From IMG/VR virus record IMGVR_UViG_3300009285_010022, positions 1 to 47,010 of that record: a stretch of 47,010 nt of DNA, one strand, 5' to 3'. The translations under genes were made by a program, and so were the position numbers. The stretch is from a virus. Below, one piece after another: positions 40,003 through 45,237 of this stretch. Positions within the stretch are counted from its first letter, which is position 1. Every line of letters begins with the position of its first letter. The notes under the pieces are model-generated. The model was given only the letters and a program-made list of their open reading frames with translations. It was not told the DNA's origin and ran no database searches.

Positions 40003-40227
40003 TTAAATGACTATACATTAAAGAAAATATACAGACCAGGAACTAAAGTTGAAGTTATCGGTTACGATCTATGGGTAGAACCATATACGATTCTTAAATC
40101 TGGAAGAAATCTTGTTAAATTCGTTCCTGGATTTCTAATCATATTAGAAGGATACGAAAAAATCTGGTGGACCCCAAGTGAATTAAGAACTCTTAAGGAA
40201 AACGAAAATGAATCTATACACAGCTAA
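40003..40227 (+). pseudogene. MNxYT family member 41 with lost start codon
   Basis: A 74-codon open frame reading N-D-Y-T-L-K-K-I-Y-R-P-G-T-K-V-E-V from the second codon, with a normal middle and W-W-T-P-S-E-L near the end. Where ATG should be there is TTA, although a perfect GGAGGTGATAA lies 6 nt upstream. Either translation starts at a non-standard codon or the gene was silenced by mutation of its start. Too weak a start for ordinary gene calling. Confidence 0.65.
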
Positions 40228-40423
40228 TAAAATCTATAGAAAAGGAAGTAGAATTAGAGTAAAGAGCCACGAATCGAGTTTTTTCAGTGAACCTTTTATA
40301 ATTAGGGAAATTGACGTTGGTCATTCAATATATTTGAGAAGAGAAGCAGTCTATATCTTTGTTGAAAACCGTAATTTTCCATCAAATAACTTTTTCTATG
40401 ATTATGAAGTTGAGGTCCTATGA
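40208..40423 (+). CDS. MNxYT family member 42
   Basis: A protein of 71 residues: MNLYTANKIYRKGSRIRVK, P-F-I-I-R-E-I in the middle and F-Y-D-Y-E-V-E-V-L at the end. Overlaps the end of the start-less copy by 20 nt. Confidence 0.76.
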   Translation: MNLYTANKIYRKGSRIRVKSHESSFFSEPFIIREIDVGHSIYLRREAVYIFVENRNFPSNNFFYDYEVEVL

Positions 40424-40536
40424 ATCTATATACAATAGGAAAGAAAGCCAAACCAGAATCACAATAAATGCTATGTTGCGATTGATAGGGATGAATTTGA
40501 AATCATAGAAACTCAAAAGGAGGTGACAAAAGATGA
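40420..40536 (+). pseudogene. MNxYT family member 43, internally deleted remnant
   Basis: Opening MNLYTIGKKAKPESQ ends at a TAA after 15 codons; another frame continues K-C-Y-V-A-I-D-R-D-E-F-E-I-I-E, a typical C-terminus. The central strands are missing, so this looks like a deletion plus frameshift. SD for the next gene follows. Confidence 0.65.
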
Positions 40537-40805
40537 ATGAGTATACAATAAGGAAGAAATTCCCAATAGGAAGCAAAATAAGAGTGATTAATAACATTGA
40601 AGATGAAAGAATTATAAGGCGACATGGAAATATATTTACAGTGAAATCAATAGAAAGATGGGCATTCTTTACAGGTGAAGATGGTCCTATTGAAGGCATA
40701 AAATATAGTAATTTCTTAATAATTCCCGATGATAAAGAAACTTGGGGGATGGGTGTGGTGGTTTCATCCAGATAATGTAGAAGTTTTAAAGAAGATTAAA
40801 AAATG
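40533..40805 (+). pseudogene. MNxYT family member 44, frameshift in a G run
   Basis: Starts MNEYTIRKKFPIGSKIRV and reads normally to about residue 71, then ends in V-V-V-S-S-R. One base less in GGGGG (40744-40748) would give W-V-W-W-F-H-P-D-N-V-E-V-L-K-K-I-K-K, a typical family end whose stop overlaps the next ATG. Either a homopolymer error, a real inactivation, or a slip-prone switch. In-frame product as read: 80 residues. Confidence 0.65.
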
Positions 40806-41030
40806 AATTTATATACAGCAATGAAAGAATTGAAACCAGGAATCTTTATAAGATTTAAGGGTCATGATGAAGAACAAAAGATAAAAGAAGTTAGAGAAGG
40901 AATAAGATATCATAAATTTTGGAATAAATATGTAGTTACTGTTCGTGATAGACTTGGAAAAAATGGAATAGTCTTCTTAGAAGAGATTTTGGAGGTGATA
41001 AATGAAAAGAAGATCAATATTGAGGAGTAG
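40803..41030 (+). CDS. MNxYT family member 45
   Basis: A protein of 75 residues: MNLYTAMKELKPGIFIRFK, ending E-E-I-L-E-V-I-N-E-K-K. Its coupling to the upstream copy depends on the out-of-frame end of that copy. The 3' end contains the SD GGAGGTGATAA of a micro-ORF. Confidence 0.75.
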   Translation: MNLYTAMKELKPGIFIRFKGHDEEQKIKEVREGIRYHKFWNKYVVTVRDRLGKNGIVFLEEILEVINEKKINIEE

Positions 41031-41052
41031 ACCTAAAAGAAAAATTAAATAA
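41002..41052 (+). CDS. Basic micro-ORF, 16 residues
   Basis: MKRRSILRSRPKRKIK, preceded by a perfect GGAGGTGATAA at ideal spacing and overlapping the previous gene's end. Ten of 16 residues are Lys or Arg. Could be a functional RNA- or ribosome-binding peptide, or just the start of a deleted gene. Confidence 0.4.
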   Translation: MKRRSILRSRPKRKIK

Positions 41053-41078
41053 TATTGTTGAAGTGTGTAAATTTACCC

Positions 41079-41107
41079 TTGTTTTTGAAATGTTAGTATG
41101 GTATAAT
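41079..41107 (+). promoter_or_regulatory. Promoter before the 41.1-kb gene
   Basis: TTGTTT, 17 bp, TATAAT. It lies 26 bp before the ATG at 41133, with AGAGGAGG as SD. The -35 departs from TTGCA, so this is a weaker match to the series. Confidence 0.58.
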
Positions 41108-41132
41108 AAATAAAAAAGAGGAGGCAAAAGAG

Positions 41133-41555
41133 ATGTGTAATGAACTGCATAAAGGTTTCCATGAAATTCCAGTTAACGGAACTGCTTACAAAATTTTTAA
41201 TAAAGATAAAGAAACTGGTGATTTGATAGGGATGTGTAATGATAAATATGATTTTGTTAAATTAACAAATAGTAACAGTCATCTTCTGGCACAATGGGAT
41301 TATAGATATCAAATGGATAGGTATGAACCCATAAAAACAGGAAGATTTGGATTTTGCATGTTTATGACCCATGAAGAAGCTGAGAAATGTCTACGTGAGT
41401 GGAAAATTGACTTTCCACGTGATAATAGTTTTATCTTTGAAATTCAATATCTAGACGGGATTGGCGAGTTCACTGAAAATAGGATTATCAGTGGTCTTAA
41501 GGAATTCAAAATTGCTATATGTAAAGCATTCATTGTCAAACCTTTAAAGGACTAA
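41133..41555 (+). CDS. Protein of unknown function
   Basis: A protein of 140 residues: MCNELHKGFHEIPVNG, then W-D-Y-R-Y-Q-M-D-R-Y-E-P, F-G-F-C-M-F and a H-E-E-A-E-K-C-L-R-E-W helix. The pattern of a short beta sheet plus helix (a R-F-G-F-C-M-F strand followed by E-E-A) resembles small phage and bacterial proteins that I cannot name. Own promoter and SD. Confidence 0.62.
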   Translation: MCNELHKGFHEIPVNGTAYKIFNKDKETGDLIGMCNDKYDFVKLTNSNSHLLAQWDYRYQMDRYEPIKTGRFGFCMFMTHEEAEKCLREWKIDFPRDNSFIFEIQYLDGIGEFTENRIISGLKEFKIAICKAFIVKPLKD

Positions 41556-41558
41556 CTA

Positions 41559-41750
41559 ATGCCAAAAAGATCCAAGAACTGTAAAAATCATGGTATAAAA
41601 TCTCATAGATCTCATATAAGTGGAAAGAGATCTATGATTAAACCGTTCGGTAAATTCTGCAAAAATCTATCGGAAGAGGAACACAGTGAGTGGCTGGAGC
41701 GATTTAAGGAATTAGAAAATGAACGCTTACCTCGCAAAAAAGAAATATAG
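41559..41750 (+). CDS. Small basic protein of unknown function
   Basis: A protein of 63 residues: MPKRSKNCKNHGIKSHRSH, then a charged helix with F-C-K-N-L-S-E-E-E-H-S-E-W-L-E-R-F. Overlaps the next array copy by 32 nt, more than the usual 4-8 nt. Confidence 0.58.
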   Translation: MPKRSKNCKNHGIKSHRSHISGKRSMIKPFGKFCKNLSEEEHSEWLERFKELENERLPRKKEI

Positions 41751-41925
41751 AAAAGGCGCTAAAATAAAAGTAACTACTGAAAGACTTGATGGTTATCATA
41801 ATAAAATTTTTGAAATTTCAGATATTGATTATTTTACAACTGATGGGGGAACTTTCATTGTTAGAATTTTTGTTCAAAACGATATTACTTACTTTTATGA
41901 TTCAGAAGTAGAGGTTGTAAAATGA
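41719..41925 (+). CDS. MNxYT family member 46
   Basis: A protein of 68 residues: MNAYLAKKKYRKGAKIKVT, K-I-F-E-I-S-D-I in the middle and F-Y-D-S-E-V-E-V-V-K at the end. Similar in its Y-R-K-G to the copy at 40208. ATGA joint. Confidence 0.76.
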   Translation: MNAYLAKKKYRKGAKIKVTTERLDGYHNKIFEISDIDYFTTDGGTFIVRIFVQNDITYFYDSEVEVVK

Positions 41926-42182
41926 ACGCTTACACCATAAGAAAGAAATTCCCAATAGGAACTAAGGTTAGAGTAACATGTTTGATAGACGATAAACTTG
42001 TATATGAAGATTGGATAGGAAGAATTGGAATTATTACTAAACTTGACTTTGGAACAATAAAATATACAAAATATGTAAGACACATACCCATTCATATAGA
42101 AACAGAAGAAGGTGAGAATAATCAATTTTTTCCTGAAGAACTGGAGGTGATAAATGAAACCAAAAGTAATCCAGAAGGGTAA
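41922..42182 (+). CDS. MNxYT family member 47
   Basis: A protein of 86 residues: MNAYTIRKKFPIGTKVRVT, ending F-F-P-E-E-L-E-V-I-N-E then an extra T-K-S-N-P-E-G. The extension overlaps the start of the next gene, whose GGAGGTGATAA lies within it. Confidence 0.77.
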   Translation: MNAYTIRKKFPIGTKVRVTCLIDDKLVYEDWIGRIGIITKLDFGTIKYTKYVRHIPIHIETEEGENNQFFPEELEVINETKSNPEG

Positions 42183-42420
42183 GAAATTTTATATACTTCA
42201 CAAGACGGAATTCATTGATAACGTAATCATAACAAATGGCAAATCAATAACACTATCAAAGGAGGGTAAAATAATCTGCATATATTGTGAATCTGAACTG
42301 AGAATGATTCTAACTGGTTCACCTAAAAACGATAAAGGTAGATTTTTCTGCACTCAATGCAACGAACACATGGGAAACTATAGAACGTCTAAGGATTTCT
42401 CAATATTTAGGAGGAAATAG
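42154..42420 (+). CDS. Zinc-ribbon-like small protein
   Basis: A protein of 88 residues with C-I-Y-C (42-45) and C-T-Q-C (66-69), a two-pair zinc ribbon. Starts MKPKVIQKGKKFYIL and ends basic. Perfect SD inside the previous gene. Possibly a transcription- or DNA-associated factor; function unknown. Confidence 0.62.
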   Translation: MKPKVIQKGKKFYILHKTEFIDNVIITNGKSITLSKEGKIICIYCESELRMILTGSPKNDKGRFFCTQCNEHMGNYRTSKDFSIFRRK

Positions 42421-42422
42421 AA

Positions 42423-42911
42423 ATGAAGAAAATAATGATCGGTATGGTGGTATTTTTCTTGGCAATGGCAAGTGTCACATTTGCTGACATTAGAGAAGAT
42501 ATTCTAAAAGAATTCTATAAGATGGAAGCGAGATGTGAAGCAGGAATTACCTATATCGGACATGCTGATAGCCTTGCAAATATAGGCTTCAAAATGAAAG
42601 AATATAACAGACAAAAGAAAATAAATAAATATGAGCCTATAAAATCAATTGGATTCGATATAGCTATAAATGCAGCCTATCTCGAATATGAATTTGCACA
42701 GACTATTTGGAGATGGAAGGTTCAATTCGGGGATACATCTCATTATCCGGCTATGGATTTGTACAAGGCATTCTACAAATTCTTTCCTGATAGTGATATT
42801 GAAAAAGATTATGACGGTAGAATATTCTATATGGATATGATATCATACGCTTGGGGAGAAGCAAGCAAACATGTAAAGAAAGCTGAAAATGAACTAACTG
42901 GAAATAAATGA
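42423..42911 (+). CDS. Secreted protein with signal peptide
   Basis: A protein of 162 residues. The first 21 form a classic Sec signal: M-K-K, a hydrophobic core (I-M-I-G-M-V-V-F-F-L-A-M-A-S-V) and V-T-F-A before Asp. The mature part is helical with many aromatic and acidic residues. A secreted phage protein placed between array genes is unusual; it may act in the envelope, for example in exclusion or lysis control. SD TAGGAGG. Confidence 0.72.
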   Translation: MKKIMIGMVVFFLAMASVTFADIREDILKEFYKMEARCEAGITYIGHADSLANIGFKMKEYNRQKKINKYEPIKSIGFDIAINAAYLEYEFAQTIWRWKVQFGDTSHYPAMDLYKAFYKFFPDSDIEKDYDGRIFYMDMISYAWGEASKHVKKAENELTGNK

Positions 42912-43117
42912 ATGAATATACTATAAATAAATATTTAAGAAAAGGCCAAAAAGTAAAAATAATTTGTGAATGTGACCATTGTAGAATTCATAATGAAGTC
43001 ACTGGCAAAATTTTTAATATTGTTAAGGTAGAATGGGAATCCCCAATAGAATTTATCCACATAGAAGGATATCCAAAAACATATTTCAGGCTTGATGAAA
43101 TTGAAATAGTAAAATGA
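42908..43117 (+). CDS. MNxYT family member 48 (Cys-cluster form)
   Basis: A protein of 69 residues: MNEYTINKYLRKGQKVKII, then C-E-C-D-H-C-R-I-H, K-I-F-N-I-V in the middle and F-R-L-D-E-I-E-I-V-K at the end. ATGA joints on both sides although the upstream gene is unrelated. Confidence 0.78.
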   Translation: MNEYTINKYLRKGQKVKIICECDHCRIHNEVTGKIFNIVKVEWESPIEFIHIEGYPKTYFRLDEIEIVK

Positions 43118-43305
43118 ACTTATATACATTCAAAAGATTAAAGATTGGCGATAAAGTTAGAATAAATGAAAATGAAACAACCTATAGAAGTATGATTGGT
43201 CAAATTGTAAGAGTTGATTTAATTTGGGAAGGGCATAATGTTATACTGTCTGACTGCGGATGCAATTTTCTCTATTATGAAATAGATAAGGTGGAGGAAG
43301 GATAA
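43114..43305 (+). CDS. MNxYT family member 49
   Basis: A protein of 63 residues: MNLYTFKRLKIGDKVRINE, a short loop, and I-L-S-D-C-G-C-N-F-L-Y-Y-E-I-D-K-V at the end. The C-G-C pair is in the last strand, not at the usual cluster position. Shares one base with the next start. Confidence 0.76.
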   Translation: MNLYTFKRLKIGDKVRINENETTYRSMIGQIVRVDLIWEGHNVILSDCGCNFLYYEIDKVEEG

Positions 43306-44186
43306 TGCAATCACTAATAAAGAGAAAAAGTAAAGTATCTATAGGCTCATTTGGTGAAATAGACAAAAATTTATTTAAATCACTACCAAACATATTGGCT
43401 GGTAGTGATTTATTAGATATTGTCAATATCATAACTGCCCAAATTCGACATGATCCTAAATTACCTATTATATTAATGATGGGTGGCCATCCGATCAAAG
43501 TAGGAGTATCCCCATTCATAATAGATCTAGCAAATAGAGGAATTATATCACATATCGCTATGAATGGATCGGGATTAGTTCACGATCTAGAAATTGCTAT
43601 GGAAGGAAACACATCTGAAGATGTTGAGGAATCATTGTGTAATGGGAATTTTGGTGAAACAGAAGAAACAATAAATGTCATTAATTCTATATTTTGTGAT
43701 AGTATTCATAGTGACAATGATTCATTAGGGGATATAGCTAAAAGAACGATTAAAGATATGGAATATGAAAATTATAGCATCATAGCTTCAAAAGCTGAAG
43801 TAACTATTCACCAACAATTAGGATGTGATGTTTATCATAAATTCACAAATGGACAAGGATTAAAATATTCAATAAATGATTACAGGAGTTTTAGATGTGC
43901 TATCGATATTCTTGTAATTAATGGCGGCATTATCATTAATCTTGGCTCTGCAGTAGTCATGCCAGAACTCTTCCTCAAAGCATTATCAGCATCCCTTTCA
44001 GGCCATCCTAATAATAATCAAATGCAACAAGTAACAACTATTAATATGGATTTTATTCCTCAGTATCGAGCAATAAATAATATTGTCAAAAGACCTAAGT
44101 TACTCGGTGCTAGAGGATATAACTTGATTGGACACCATGAAATTATGTTTCCTCTATTATATCATTTAATCATGGGGGGATTATGA
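43305..44186 (+). CDS. Deoxyhypusine-synthase-like enzyme
   Basis: A protein of 293 residues. I recognise the pattern of a bacterial family distantly related to deoxyhypusine synthase: L-M-M-G-G-H-P-I-K-V-G-V-S-P-F-I-I-D-L (58-75), I-A-M-N-G-S-G-L-V-H-D-L-E (84-96), T-S-E-D-V-E and N-F-G-E-T-E-E (103-121), I-N-L-G-S-A-V-V-M-P-E-L-F-L-K-A-L, and G-H-H-E-I-M-F-P-L near the C-terminus. The fold is a Rossmann-like NAD-binding one. The substrate is unknown. Rare for a phage, and embedded in the array with ATG and SD of its own (GTGGAGGA). Confidence 0.72.
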   Translation: MQSLIKRKSKVSIGSFGEIDKNLFKSLPNILAGSDLLDIVNIITAQIRHDPKLPIILMMGGHPIKVGVSPFIIDLANRGIISHIAMNGSGLVHDLEIAMEGNTSEDVEESLCNGNFGETEETINVINSIFCDSIHSDNDSLGDIAKRTIKDMEYENYSIIASKAEVTIHQQLGCDVYHKFTNGQGLKYSINDYRSFRCAIDILVINGGIIINLGSAVVMPELFLKALSASLSGHPNNNQMQQVTTINMDFIPQYRAINNIVKRPKLLGARGYNLIGHHEIMFPLLYHLIMGGL

Positions 44187-44187
44187 T

Positions 44188-44403
44188 ATGAATCTATACA
44201 CACTCAAAAAGAAATTTAGGCCAGGAACAAAAGTAACACCAACACTTAGATTTAAAGATGATCCTAATTATGGAAAAATATTCACAGTTAAGAGTATTAT
44301 TGAATATACTGCAGATTACATTCTAGTAGATGTATATAGGGGTGAGGGATCAAAAGAATCAGATGGCTGGCATCCAGATAATCTAATGGTGATTGATGAA
44401 TAA
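44188..44403 (+). CDS. MNxYT family member 50
   Basis: A protein of 71 residues: MNLYTLKKKFRPGTKVTPT, K-I-F-T-V-K-S-I in the middle and G-W-H-P-D-N-L-M-V-I-D-E at the end. One of the clearest family examples and a near relative of the copy at 33138. Confidence 0.8.
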   Translation: MNLYTLKKKFRPGTKVTPTLRFKDDPNYGKIFTVKSIIEYTADYILVDVYRGEGSKESDGWHPDNLMVIDE

Positions 44404-44599
44404 ATATCTCTTCAATAGATTAAAGGTAGGTGATAAAGTAAGAATAAATAAAAAGGGAATAGAATCATATTGCGATTTCCATGAAAATGAAGGTATTGTT
44501 ATTGGCATTGGTCAATATGCAGAAAATTGTTTTGTTGATATAAAAACATCTCATAACAAATTAGTATTTTTTCCTGATGAAATAGAGTACAAATTATGA
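44396..44599 (+). CDS. MNxYT family member 51
   Basis: A protein of 67 residues: MNKYLFNRLKVGDKVRINK, ending F-F-P-D-E-I-E-Y-K-L. The ATG lies 8 nt inside the previous gene; a TTG 3 nt upstream is less likely. Confidence 0.77.
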   Translation: MNKYLFNRLKVGDKVRINKKGIESYCDFHENEGIVIGIGQYAENCFVDIKTSHNKLVFFPDEIEYKL

Positions 44600-44820
44600 A
44601 TTTATACACTGCAAAAAAACTGTTAAAACCTGGAGTTCTAATAAGATTAAATAAAACAGTAGTAGTTGCTGATCGCAGTACATATTCAGAGCTTAGCGAA
44701 TTTACTGTTAAAGAAGTATACAGAGGTGTTGAGGATAAGTATTTCTTGGTATATGTAGAGGAACATTCTGATTTCTTTTATTATCATGAAGTAGACATTA
44801 TTGATGAAATAGTTGAATGA
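44596..44820 (+). CDS. MNxYT family member 52
   Basis: A protein of 74 residues: MNLYTAKKLLKPGVLIRLN, E-F-T-V-K-E-V-Y in the middle and F-Y-Y-H-E-V-D-I-I-D-E at the end. ATGA joints both sides. Confidence 0.78.
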   Translation: MNLYTAKKLLKPGVLIRLNKTVVVADRSTYSELSEFTVKEVYRGVEDKYFLVYVEEHSDFFYYHEVDIIDEIVE

Positions 44821-45011
44821 ACAAATATACTCTAATGAAGAAGTTAAAAGTTGGTAATGAAATTATATCTAAATTTAGTAGAAATAAATATATTATCTGC
44901 GAAATTCGCAAAACTCAATATGGGAGTTTAGTTATTCTTGCTAGAACTAAAGAAAAACTCCATAAGCATCTTACATATGAGTTTAATATTACAGAAATAG
45001 AATTTTTATGA
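44817..45011 (+). CDS. MNxYT family member 53
   Basis: A protein of 64 residues: MNKYTLMKKLKVGNEIISK, ending F-N-I-T-E-I-E-F-L. Compact copy with a basic middle. Confidence 0.77.
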   Translation: MNKYTLMKKLKVGNEIISKFSRNKYIICEIRKTQYGSLVILARTKEKLHKHLTYEFNITEIEFL

Positions 45012-45220
45012 ATCAATATACTCTTAATAAATTATACCACGTAGGTAGAAAGATAAAAATAATTTACTGCTCTCATACACATTGCGAACGCTGTTGTGGA
45101 TGTATAGGAGTGGTAACTAAAATAGAAAAATTATTATTTGATTTTAATAATCATCCTATTCTTATCTATACTGAAAAATTTGCATGTTATTTTACAAGTA
45201 ATGAAATTGAATTGTTATGA
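45008..45220 (+). CDS. MNxYT family member 54 (Cys-cluster form, last in array)
   Basis: A protein of 70 residues: MNQYTLNKLYHVGRKIKII, then Y-C-S-H-T-H-C-E-R-C-C-G-C-I-G, and F-T-S-N-E-I-E-L-L at the end. The densest Cys/His cluster in the family (five Cys, two His). Ends 17 bp before gyrA. Confidence 0.79.
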   Translation: MNQYTLNKLYHVGRKIKIIYCSHTHCERCCGCIGVVTKIEKLLFDFNNHPILIYTEKFACYFTSNEIELL

Positions 45221-45237
45221 ACATCTGGAGGTAAAAG

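Larger units (their letters stand above)
22636..45220 (+). other. MNxYT small-protein array (family overview)
   Basis: About 45 intact and at least seven broken copies of one family, all on the plus strand. Shared features seen across copies: (1) start M-N-x-Y-T/C-x-x-K/R, often encoded ATGAATCTATATAC; (2) K-P/I/V-G-T/D-K-V/I-R, where a basic strand begins; (3) a middle F-T-V/I-K-x-I/V strand; (4) an aromatic plus P/D-E-E/I-L/I-E-V/I end. Joints are mostly ATGA (stop and start overlapping). The strand pattern fits an SH3-like five-strand barrel (inferred). Visible subfamilies: a Cys-cluster form, an M-N-x-Y-C-F-K-R-L-K-P-G-D form, and a long-helix form with A-R-K-E-F-P-I-G-S. Function unknown. 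Confidence 0.85.

Noticed and set aside
22636-45220. Array as a CRISPR or simple DNA repeat array
   Set aside because: Units are coding genes of variable length; only the protein ends and short start blocks are conserved, not fixed repeats and spacers.
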